Origin: Quillaja saponaria
Taxonomy: Eukaryota; Streptophyta; Magnoliopsida; Fabales; Quillajaceae
Direction: 5' to 3'
NCBI GenBank assembly: GCA_029379385.1
Contig: CM055607.1
Location: forward strand, 14,136,001 to 14,200,000
Length of the DNA: 64,000 nucleotides
Part shown: piece by piece, positions 1 through 11,700 of the stretch
Position numbering within the stretch: the stretch's first letter is position 1
Layout of the letters: each line of letters begins with the position of its first letter
The notes under the pieces: model-generated
What the model was told of the DNA's origin: nothing
The model's database searches: none
Seen by the model: the letters and a program-made list of their open reading frames with translations, nothing else
Made by a program: the position numbers and the translations under genes

Positions 1-2880
1 ATAATAAAGACCAAAACAATAAATAAGCCTATATCAAATATAAAATGAAAATTATTAAGTGAATTTATACCTGATTGTCTTGGGTCTATTTATAGACTCC
101 CAATGGTTGTCTTTTAAGTGTTATGGGACATAAACATGTCTTCACATACCACATTATGGAAGTAGGTGCAAGAGGGATGTTATTGTGTGTTAACCCTCAC
201 CCTAGTATGGTGTGGACACCAATAAGGATAGGGCAAGAGCTTTCAAGTGGGAATGATGCTCTCTGTTGTGGAATCAAAGACTAACATTACTCAGATTTAA
301 GTCATTGATTCATAAATGATATATACATTTTTTGTAAACAGGAAAAGCAAAAAGACAATCTTTTATTCAAGATATATTAACCTAATTGGCGAATTCAGTT
401 AAAAACATTTTGCCTTGATTGCTAAAAGATTTTTATAATTTTTTTTTTTATGTGGATTCATTATTACTAGATATAACAACATCAATAATTGACAAAAATC
501 TTAATAATTAACAATATTACTACTTTACAAATAATACAATAAACAAACATATATCGATGATGAAATTTTACGTGAAACTAAAAAATTCAAATTAGCCCGC
601 TAAAATAATTATTCAAAATTGGATCAGTCATTTGCTAGTGGCTACATAAATATTAAAAAGCTCATTTAGTGCATCGTATAAAATTATATAATTATATTGT
701 ATAAGAGCCAACAATATAACCTTATACTAATTTGTTATTCTTACATAATCCACTCAACAAGTCGAAATTAAAAAAATAAATAAATAATATTCTTATTGGG
801 AGGTTTTTCTTTTTCCTATTTCTGAATGATATTTACATCTTTGAATTTTCATATCTCTTGGCAGTTGGCTTTCCAACAATCTGGCACATATGGAAAGCCT
901 AAGTCTAATTAATAACATCACGAGGAAGCAAAGATATGAGATTAACATAAAAATATGCATAGTCTACCTTATCCTGCTATTGCATATATATATATATATA
1001 TGTATGATATTATTCTAAATGAGAGATTACTTATGATCTTGTATCATATATTATATATCAAATTAAAAGTATTTTTTATCAATTTAAAAAAAAAATTCAA
1101 ATTTTACTCTTTTAATAATTACTCCTTAACCACTTATTAATTCATTATAATCTTTTTATCATTTGCCCAATTAATTTCCTAAGATAATTATCATTTGCGC
1201 AATTAATTTTCTAAGATAAGTTAAAATACTGCTTTAAACTCTTAACAGTTGTCTAAAAGTTCGACAGTAGTTACTAAAAAAAAACATTTATACTATTCTT
1301 TAAGAAGAAAAAAAAAAAAACTCTGAATACAATGCTTGTACGTGTGTTTAATCTTAATAGAGAAACACAAAAGTTTTATTTTATTAATAGAAAAAAAGTT
1401 ACACGGCTAGAGTAAACGTAAAGACTCTACAGTGAAAATTAAGTGTTAATTAAAGAACAAGAAGTGGGATATCCATTTTATGATGAAGGCTCTAGTCTAT
1501 TGTGTAATCAATATCAATGTATGCAATTTTCTCGGATTTTGAAATTTTTTATAAATTTGGTGACTGTCAACTATCAGTTGGCCCAATCCCAACTTCAAAA
1601 TTAATTACAATTAGAAAGTTCTATCATCCACATTTTTATTATTATTGTCACTATTATGTTAAACTTACCTACTCACATTATACCTTTTTTTCAAACATGA
1701 TATTTATGTTAATAGACACAAGATAAGTTTACAAACATGAGTTAATTGAGTGATCCTTTTCAATATACAATTTTTTCTTTTCTTTATCCTCAACTAAAAT
1801 AAAGGAGAAAAAGAAACGTAAAATCCAAATTACTTTATGCACTAATAAAATAATAATTTATTATAGAAAAATAATTTATTATCTCTTTGACTACAACAAC
1901 ATTAATCAACTACTATTGTCTTAACAACTAAGAGTCATTAGAGTCTAAAATAAAATGTACTAAAATGTCCCTGGCAAACTATTAAGAATTTATAGTCTTT
2001 GCAATTTCATATGGAAAACACTAATCTTGTTTACTACATAATTAGGCCAAGTTTTTATTTTCCAAATTTCTAATTATTTTTTTGAAATGACAATTGACAA
2101 ACAATATTAGATGGAGGAAGATTCCAAGATACCATTAAAGAATGCAAGCCCCACATTATCAGGAGAGGCGGCGCCTCACCTCACTGGCGCGCTGCCTCAG
2201 CCCTTAATCCCTGAATCCCTGAATCCCTGAATCCCTGAATCCCTGAATCCCTGAATCCCTGAATCCCTGAATCCCTTTCCAGTTCCCACGTTCTCAGACA
2301 GTACCTTGGGTTGCCCTTCAATCATAGGTTCATTGCCTAATTTACTTTCTTGCCCTTATTACATTACATTGTTAATGCTCATTTCTTTTTATTTTATTTT
2401 ATAATCCGACCCAGTTTTTCCAAACTTCAATTAAATCATATGAAATTAAAAAATTAATGAGAATTTTATTTTTACCAAAGCAATCGCTTTATTACCCAGT
2501 ATAATAAACAAAGTATATCATTTTTTCAAGAACTAATGATTCAATTCAAAAAACTTGAAGACAAAAAGAAAAATCTCATTGTTTTACTTTTAAATAAAAA
2601 TGAGATACCAAATTTATCATTTAATAAAAAATTATCTTTTCAGATAATATTAAACAAACTCTAGTCTTAATTAATAATTTTAAATTTTTGGATATTTTGT
2701 TTATTTAGTATGGTATCCAAGTTTTTATGACTAACTTCAAAAATTGGCCTCTTATTTTTTTTATGGTAATTAAATAAAATATTTATAATAAATTATAAAT
2801 CAACTAAAAATCAAAATCATATTCGATTTGAATAAATTGGATTCCTATCAGTCTCTTCTCCTTATTTGCATAAATTGCAT
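1..2880. other. Gene-less AT-rich region upstream of the WVD2-like gene
   Basis: I see no supportable coding region here. The short open frames are AT-rich, low-complexity and on no convincing exon. It holds a (TA)n microsatellite at 983-1003, several poly-A/T runs and a small GC-rich patch at about 2160-2200 just before the 8-bp tandem repeat. The right end (about 2860-2900) is pyrimidine-rich and is probably the core promoter of the gene that follows. Confidence 0.6.
2211..2274. repeat. Eight perfect copies of an 8-bp unit (CTGAATCC)
   Basis: The unit CTGAATCC is repeated eight times without a mismatch, flanked by partial copies on both sides. It lies in the only GC-rich patch of the upstream region, roughly 0.6-0.7 kb before the probable transcription start of the WVD2-like gene. 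Perfect copies suggest recent expansion and possible length polymorphism. Confidence 0.95.
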
Positions 2881-2884
2881 TGCA

Positions 2885-3272
2885 TTCTCTCTCTTTTCTG
2901 GAAAAACAAAAACTGCCAATTGCGGTTTACAGATTTAGCCCGAGTGAGAGTGGGAGAGGCAGTTAAGTCATTGCAGAACTTCGTATTAATCTTGTATTCG
3001 TTCTACTTCTAACTTCATTTTCACAACAGAGCCCTGAGTGGCACCAACTCTGTAGCTTTCAGCTTCAACTATCACAAGCCCTTTACCATCACTAGTGTTT
3101 TCAATCCAAACCACTACTTTCATCAATTTCAAATTCTGTCTCTTTCTTCAGAACTTCCAATCTTCATTCAATCTCTACCATAATTCATTGTTGGAATTCC
3201 TCATTCTATAGCTTTATTTCTTTTGCATTTCTCTGCCCAGAAGTTATTCCAGTTATTGATCAAGTTCCAGAG
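2885..3272 (+). other. Probable non-coding first exon (5'UTR) of the WVD2-like gene
   Basis: A CT-rich stretch (TCTCTCTCTTTTC near 2886) resembles the pyrimidine patches of plant core promoters. The segment ends in a plausible donor, AG|GTACAT, at 3272/3273. The matching acceptor TTTTAG lies at 4290-4295, 15 bases before the start codon at 4311. The 5' end is a guess. WVD2-like genes commonly carry a 5'UTR intron, but only transcript data would prove this one. Confidence 0.5.
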
Positions 3273-4310
3273 GTACATAAAGTGCAAGTCTTGCATGTTA
3301 TTTATCATGAAATGAGCTTTGGATTCTTAAAGTTATGTTTTTTATGCATAGTTTTTGTGTTTTCCATACTCTTTGTGGTTGCTAAGTGCCTGTTTGTATT
3401 GGGTATGTGTCTTTTCTTTATCTAGGTATGCTTTATGTTTGTGAAAAGTCTGCAGTGAATGTAGAATTCAGAGTAATCGTTTGGTATGGAAAAATGAGGA
3501 TTTAAATTCACGAGCATGAGAGAGTACCAAGACCATGTTAGGATAATGAAAACTGTAAGGAAGAACTTGGTCAGTGGAGGCTATTGCCAAAGTTGGGAAT
3601 TGATGTGGGTCGGGAAGGAGTTAAAAACTGACAAAGGGTATTGTTTGTTCTAGGTTTCCCTTGTTGAGAACTATGTGTTGTGGATTGATAATTTTAGGGT
3701 TATGAAATGCAAATTGTGAAGTATGATCCTTACCGTGAAGTAGAGAAAACAGTTTTCTCATTTTTTGATTTATGTTAGGGGTTATCAAATCAAAGTTCTG
3801 TACCAATATATAAAAGCTGTATCAAATTCAAAGATCATGCCAAAAAACAAAATTCATATAATAGGTGGATTGCTAATGTGGAAAAAGAAATTCAACGAGG
3901 TATTGTTTGCGCATTTTAAAGGTGTGTCTGTAGAAATATGTATACATCCTTTGGACAGTCAAAAACACTATTTTGTGCATGATTATGCTACAGGACTACA
4001 AGGGGAGAATCTCACATAAAAGAGGACAGCATAATGTGGCTATAGTTTATTTTTGGTTAGAGGCATAGGAGTACTGTAAGGATATGTAACTTTCTCATAT
4101 TCCTTCATCCCCATCCATGGTGCCTTGGAGATTTGATGAAGAGGGTATACTGCAATGAGACTTTACTTACATTGTCATGTACTGTTGCATGTTTCCCTGT
4201 AAATTGTTATTGGTCCAATGATCTTCTATGAAAGGCCTAGTCTTGGCTTTATATGATTTAGAAATTCATCTAAATTTTGTTGTTTTGTATTTTAGAACAT
4301 TCGAGACTGA

Positions 4311-7300
4311 ATGGAATCCGAAAATGGGGTTATTGTGGAGGATGAGAAACGTGTTATTGAGATAACAATTGAGGAAGAACCAGTTCTGAATTTGAGCAAA
4401 GATGACCAGAATGCTGACAATGATGTTCACACCGTGAATGCAGTATCTACACCTGTCTTAAAAGCTGAACACATTAATTGTGCAACAGTTACAGTTAAAG
4501 CCTCTGCAACTGCACCTGCGAGTAAAAGCTCAAAAGTTTTTAAGGTTCCACAGGAACTGTTTCTGACATGATTAGTTATTGCACTTCTTCTTTCTAATGC
4601 TTATTATTTTTTATAAGTAGCTAATGCTTATTGATTGCCCAGGAACCTGGAAATCTGTCTCAGAAGAACATTAAGTCTACAAAGGATAAACCTAGTTCAA
4701 AAGTTGCGACATCATCATCTCATAAGCAGAAGCCAATCCTTTCCCAAAATCTTTCTTTCCCAGCCAAAATAGTTTGTGCAGATCGTATGAAGAAGAGCAC
4801 TAATGGGTACCTTCTCAAAGCAAAAGTCAAACATTCTCAAGGTAATGGGGATAACCCTGAAAGTCCCTTTCATCATCCAAGCAAGTTTTTACACTCTGGA
4901 CTGAACTCAAAGGAAGCAATCCAGCAGACTTCTAGCATTAAACACTCGATGGTAGGGGTTTTTCAGTACACTTTTTAGGTGTCTTTTTTATTAGTCTCAT
5001 TGGTGCTGATATCTCTCCTCTCTATCAGTCTAAGAGCTCTGGCTCCTCTATCTCAGTTACTGGGTTCCCTCCATTTCAGGAATACTTGTAAGTCACCACC
5101 TCTACGACTGGAGAGATTTAATAACTCTTTCATATAGTTTGTCTTATTTTTATGTCCATGTTCTACTTAAAAAAGAAAAACTATATATTTTAGATGTAGA
5201 TATTTCTGATATAGACTATCATTATATGATGTTTGATTTTTTGCAGATCCATTAACGACAATCCCCAGCCTCTCCAAACAGCATTGTCTAGTAAAGGGGA
5301 TGATGATGCCCAGTCCACTACTTCGTATAATTCTCACCCAAGATCATCATGTCATTCATATTATTTCTTCTCAATGTCAATTTCATTCATATGTTCTTGG
5401 ACTCTTTTCCTTGTTAGTTTTTTGTTTTTTTTCCTGATTTTCCCACTGGGATTTTCATGACTGCTTACTACCAGAAGTAGTACATCTCGTCGGAAGAGCA
5501 GTGGTTCAAAACTTCCTTTCAGATTGGATGAACGTGCTGAAAAACGGAAGGAGGTTATTGACTCAACTTTGTCACCTGTTGGTACTGTTACCAAAATGCG
5601 GGATACTAATCCTTTTTCTCCTTGTTTATCAGTTCTTTACAAAGCTGGAAGAGAGGATTCAGGCTAAGGAAGAAGAAAAGACAAACTTGCAAGCTAAATC
5701 AAAGGTGTTGTTCATAACTAATTCATACACTTCAAAACAATTGATCTTCGTTTCTGGTGTATTATATGTTAATTTGAATGTAGCTTATTGTCTCCATCTT
5801 CTATCCTTGAGATCTTGTAGGAAAACCAGGAAGCAGAGATTAGGACATTGAGAAAAAGCCTGACTTTCAAAGCAACACCCATGCCATGCTTCTATAAGGA
5901 GCCGCCTCCAAAAGTTGAACTAAAAAAGGTAATGCATCTATTTGATGTCCTGCCAGCAGATTATTTCTCACGAGAGGACCTTCTGTACTTTCAAAACAAT
6001 CTAAAATAGGAGTTAAGTTTTGTGATTATCAGGATGTGCCTTCGGTTGATAGTTGATTCATTTCTCTAATATTTTGAAATGCCTTTTGCATACAGCTTTA
6101 AGTTCTGAATACATTCTTCATAGCTTCTCAAAATTAGTGACATTATTGGTGGTGTGTCTTTACATCATATGCAACTTAAAGTGGTTACTTTATGCTTTAC
6201 AAATTTGTAGTTACCATGATGTGACTTTACTTGATTTATAACTATAAGTTGTCCTTAACTCCTTTTAGTATTTTAACAATGTCCACTTATGTGTGTCTGA
6301 GAAACCCACTAAATATAGGAATCGGTATACTTGGATTAGAATTTTGAAAATGACATCAATGCAGCCTTATAGCCGAGCTGTTGCAGAATCAGAGTTGTTC
6401 AATGTTACGAGGAGAATGGTAACATAATCTAACTGATGTACAGAACACTATATTGTCCCTTATTAGGATCGAAGGTGTGGAACATATTGCATGCGGCTAT
6501 ATATGCCATGCCCTCTTGCTTTGGAATTGCGACTTTTTCTTTCATTTTCCTTCATATGACTCACTCCACACATATCAGAAGTGGCATTCTTTTATTTAAT
6601 TTAATTGCTGATAATGGTCTTCGGAAGGTTAAAAAGTTGTCCTGTATAGTGAGTTCTAATTATTACCACTTTTGGAGTATGAAGGAATTCTATAGCAAGC
6701 AAACAGTTGTCATGCATGCAGATTTACAAGCTGAACAGTAGAAATTACTATGATTTAATCCTTATATACTTTTAGAGAACAAAATGCATATATTTAGCTG
6801 GTAGGAGTAGGATATTCTTATTGTTCTCAGAGGTTGAGCTTAACTTTGTGTATGAGCTATATAAACTCTTCCTGTCTTGGAATTGCTCTTTTTTCTTTCT
6901 TCGTGTACTGCTTCATATGGGGCTCACACTCCATAACGTGTTATTTGTGTGACTGATTATGTAGATACCGACTACTCGTGCAATATCTCCAAAGCTTGGA
7001 AGAAACAAGTGTTCTTCTACTGCAAACAGCACTTCAGAAGGTGAGAAGTCTTGTTCTAGCCCATCTTTGAGGCTAAAAGATAACAATTTAACCAAGGTAG
7101 CAAAAGGTAATAGAGATGTTGCTTCAAAGAGAGCATTGGGAAAAAGCCAAACTAGGCTGCAGCCAAATGAAACTGCAATCACTGAAACTGAAGAGGAGCT
7201 TTTCGAGTCCCAAACCAAGGCAACAGGAGAAAGCCAAAGTCAGAAAGCAAGCACAGGAGAAAATGAAGAAAGCCATGTACAATCTGCCAATCATTTTCAA

Positions 7301-7414
7301 CCCGAAATGGTTACAGACGGAGATTGTCAAACGAATACTGCTGTGAACAATGCACTTGTCTTGAATTCACCTGCACCTGAGATTATACTGCATGAAGCTT
7401 CTGTTGGTGTTTAA
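4311..7414 (+). CDS. WVD2-like (WDL) protein with TPX2 C-terminal domain; microtubule-associated
   Basis: Coding exons: 4311-4544, 4643-4951, 5029-5087, 5247-5324, 5475-5553, 5633-5704, 5821-5928 and 6965-7414. All junctions are GT-AG and phases agree, giving 462 aa. The TPX2 domain starts near residue 244 ([11 protein letters not shown], then [15 protein letters not shown]). It continues through [20 protein letters not shown] (about 284-303) to [19 protein letters not shown] (to about 327). This block is diagnostic of plant WAVE-DAMPENED2-like proteins, which bind and bundle cortical microtubules and affect cell elongation and organ twisting. The N-terminal 240 residues are Ser/Lys-rich and unstructured, and the C-terminal tail is acidic and Gln/Glu-rich. 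The start codon is the first ATG after the 5'UTR acceptor. Family is confident, but which WDL paralogue it is cannot be decided. The last intron (5929-6964) could hide a cassette exon. Confidence 0.9.
6365..6418 (+). other. Candidate cassette exon inside intron 7 of the WVD2-like gene
   Basis: A 54-base segment is preceded by AATGCAG and followed by G|GTAACA. It has no stop in the phase that would link the flanking exons and would add 18 residues ([18 protein letters not shown]). Family members join KVELKK directly to IPTTRA, so the main transcript should skip it. The polypyrimidine tract upstream is weak, so it may be chance. Confidence 0.2.
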
Positions 7415-8765
7415 AATGTAATTATTGGACTTAATATTTATTTTACATAAAAAATTAAAGCTCCTTTTTTTGCTTCATAATATATATAATCCCATGTATT
7501 TGTGAATATAGAGGTTCTAGTTTCTCATTATAGACATATATTGCTAATAATGAGAAATTTTACTTGTTAATTACCATGTGTAATATGTTTGGCAAAAGAC
7601 TTCATTAGTTTAATAATTAGCGAAGCCTTCATGCACTATTTTCACATCTGAATGAAGGAAGGAGCCCAACCTCGCAAGTTAGAATCCATATGGCTTCATT
7701 GAAATAGTGTTTCAATGTCTGGAGACTCTTAAACATCTCTCTCTCTCTCTTTTATTTTATTTTATTTATTTATTTATTTTTTTTAATAACACATTGCCTT
7801 TCTCTTCAGATTAACTTGCCAATTCAACTAATAATTTGTTGCTAAATCTCTTTTTCAAAGAACATTTAATTAAGTACTTCACAGTTTAAACACATGATGA
7901 GGGATTTTTCTTTTCAAATTAAGACATTCATTTTTGGCCAAATCACACTATGCATCCTAGTAGTTTTACTGTTTTTCTTTTTAATTGGGTCAAAAATATT
8001 TTAAATTCAACTTAATTTGGATCGAAATACTTTCATTTCAATCTGATGGATCTCATGCATGTCTCCACATCAAATTAAAAATAAAAATTTCAAACCAAAA
8101 TCAAGACAATTAAACAGCATAAGAGGATGATAAATAATTTAACCTTCAGTTTCTGGTGAATTTTAGAGAGAAAACTCCAAAGAAATAAAATCAAATTTCG
8201 ACAAGTAAAATACTTTAAAAGAAGGCTCAGGCCAAGAAAAAATTATGTTAAAGCACTAAAATAAGCCTTTGCTACTGATAAATAATTGCACCTTATATTA
8301 GAGTATTAATAATTGATTTTGAAATTCAACTTGTAATTCACTGAAACTAATTTTTCTCCAGCATTTATAAGCTTGGCGAAAAATATATCTAATGGAGAAT
8401 TTGTTTCTCATGTCTACATTCCAACACTAGCAGTAGTTAAGCACGATATGACAAGAGAGATGGATTAAAATTAAAAAAGCTGGAAGCATTCCCAAATAAT
8501 GACTATTCATTGACAACTAGCATTCCCAAAGGACACTTTGTACAAAATTTATGCTTATAACATTTCTCTGTTTCAGGCCGAAAAAGGAAGGAAAAAAAAC
8601 TTCATTTCGAGTTTGGATCTTTCTAATTATTTCAACAATCCTAACAGCAATATACATATCTCATGAATCTGATTATCTTCTTTGGAACCCAAGAAATCAG
8701 GTATAGCAATTGCTTGCCTTTGGTTAAAATCTGGCAAGGTCGACTTGATGTGAGCCTCAATCTTA
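7415..8765. other. Convergent intergenic region (3' ends of the WVD2-like and RPAP2 genes)
   Basis: The two genes converge here and both 3'UTRs must lie in this stretch. It contains a CT microsatellite at about 7736-7752 followed by a TTTA-rich run, and otherwise AT-rich DNA. I see no further gene. Confidence 0.6.
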
Positions 8766-11700
8766 TCAAGCTCCACTTTGAGCAGAGAATTGAGGTACTC
8801 GTCCAAGTGGTATTATGAGATCCTTCATAATCTCATACTCTTCCATACCTATTTGAGTGCCATCCAATACCTATTTCACCAAATAAGCACCCACCATAAG
8901 TATGGGTAACAATCACATCAAAATTTAGACGCAACAGTCAAGTGTCAAAAGATTAAGATATCACAATTACATTGAGATTGTTGAGCAACTAAAAGCTGCA
9001 TATAGATCATTTGGATAACCTTTTATTTTTGGAGTTACTGAACTTTTTCCTTTTACACATAAATATATATGAACATGCTAAATGTACCCAACAAAAGAAA
9101 ACTATAAAGAAAAGACCCACAATAATCAAACACAAAAAATAACAAAGGTGGCTTATGGTCCATGTAAATCCCATCTATTTGAGCCTATGGCAAGCTAAGG
9201 ACACAACTAGTAAACAATCAGAAAATTCTATAACCTAACTTGGTAAAACTTCAACCAAGAAAAAAAAAAAATCCCAAAATATTACTAATTCAAACCTTAT
9301 GGAGTGCGATTTCAGTGAGACTATAAGAGGCTCGATTGGAATAACTTTGAATGGTCAGGTAATCCTTACAAAAGATGTTCTTAAGTATTTAAGTTCATTT
9401 ACACAAAAAGATGGCGCAATTGAGCATGATGTGAGATATTGGATCTAGACAGGGTGGGTGAAATGGCAAAGTGCTCTAGAGTTTATGTAATTTTAAAATC
9501 CTGAATAGGTTGAAAGAAAAATTTTATAAGACAGCAGTGAAACCGGCTATGCTGCATGGTTCCAAATGTTAGGCAATTAAGAAACAACACTCATATGAGA
9601 TGGGTACAGCCGAAATACGAATATTGAGATGGATAACTGGACATACAAGAAAGGATAGAATATGAAATGAAAAGATCTGTAAAAAAGTAGAGGCGAAGAG
9701 AAAATGAGGTGAAATCGTTTAAGTTGGTTTGGACATATCTAACATTGGCCAATAGACATTGTAGTTAAGAAATGTGACTTGGTGCAGGAGATAAGTGTTA
9801 AACGCAGTAGAAGGGAGATCGAAACTTACATGAGGGGCAGTCAATGAGAAGAATATAACTACTTTAGTAACAAAATTATCTTGAGACATCTATCGTAGAT
9901 GCTTGGGAAAGCACTTTTATAATATATTAATGTCTATAAACTGGCACCACCAAAATGTAGATAACCAATAATAACTAGGTAAACTTCAAGCTACATACCT
10001 TGGTTGATTTGATGTTCATATTTTATCAAGATGAGATAATATAGTCAGAGACTCAAGGAAGAATGAATCTATTATACTACTCGTAGAGCAAGGAATATAA
10101 ATTGAGGGGTAAGGTTAAACAAGCATACAAGTTAATACTTTTAAAATTTGATTGGTGTCCATGCATGCGGGGTCCAAACCTCAATCTTGCTGTTGGATAA
10201 CTTACATTATTTAATTTAAGGAGAATGGAGGTAGGAGAGGGGAACATTTGATCACACTCAAACAACTATAAAGGAAAACATAGGATTATATAAATTACCA
10301 GAATCAACGGAAAAAATATAATAATATTCAATGCACCAGTCTTAGTTGCTTCAACTTGTGACTCTAAAATACCCCTATAACACAAGGATACTTGAGCACT
10401 TCAAATTAGTGGGGAGAGTCTGCTAAAATTTGAAAAAACACTTTTAAGTCTGATACTTGGAAACGTACCAGTATCCCATTGCATCTAAATGAATCCAACC
10501 AAAATTGTGTGTCAGTTATCTTGTGTTCACAACAAAAGAGACCTAGAAACCACATTTTCATAAACCTTTGTAATTTTTAATAGCCTTTTAGGAGAGAAAA
10601 TAGTTTATCCTTTATTTACTGCAGTTGATTGTAAACTTTTTTGGGCATATGCAAAATGTTGTCGAACTCCTTCTAAGTTATTATCATAGAAATAGACAAT
10701 GATTGACAAAACCAAATTGTGATTGTGTATGTCTGAGTTTCATGCGTGTTCAGGCAGGGGTCTCACCTTGCGAAACAATATCCTCCTATCTGTCATGTAT
10801 GAGATAAGTGCAGGTAGTCTACAAACTGAGAGAGCATCAATAAACAGAAGAGCAATCACTTGCCACTGTTTCATTCTGAGTGCTGGAAGGGCATCCAAAA
10901 GTGACATTGTGGCTAGCAAGTGACCCTGTAACATAAGTTGTGGCAGAATGCAAATTAGAGTCCATGCAACTAATTAGATAATTAATAGATTTTACTGTAA
11001 CACAGAAATGGAGATTTTATAACTATGCCCTTGCTAAGGGCTGGCAAAAGATAAAAATTCAAACAAGTTAAAGAAGAATTGTTCTTAAGCATCGTATGAT
11101 GATAAATGTGAAGAATCAGCAACAAAACCATTACACATACATGGTACAATAGAATTTATCAAAAACTGGCTCATGAATATAGAAAAATGCTCTAGGCAAT
11201 GACAAAAGGAAAAACATAGTATAAAATATATACATAAACATCTAATCCTACTATTTACAAGAATTTGAGATGACACAAATGCTTAGTATGTGTTAGATAA
11301 CAAAGAAGACAGGATCAGACTTAATTTCAAAACCCTAAGGATTGTTCGTGATATCTACCTTCTATCCTTTGTCCTAATTGTGTTATGTGATAAATTGTAC
11401 TTTAAGTTGACAGCAATAGATGTCTAAAGCAGTTTCCACATGAATTGAATTAAAATTCCTAGACTCACAATCTTAAAATATTTTCCTTAAAACTTAACTC
11501 TAACCATTTAAAAAAAAAAAAAACACGGATTCCTTCCACCCAGCAATTTCAAGAACTAGGGTGAGTTCGGTTTGGTTTATAAGAGTTTATATAACCAAAA
11601 TTTGGTTTCGGTTTATATTCTGTTTCGATTATTTCGGTTTTCTTGGTATTGTTGTAACCAAACCGAACAAAACTAATAAGTTTCGGTTTGGTTTTGGTTA

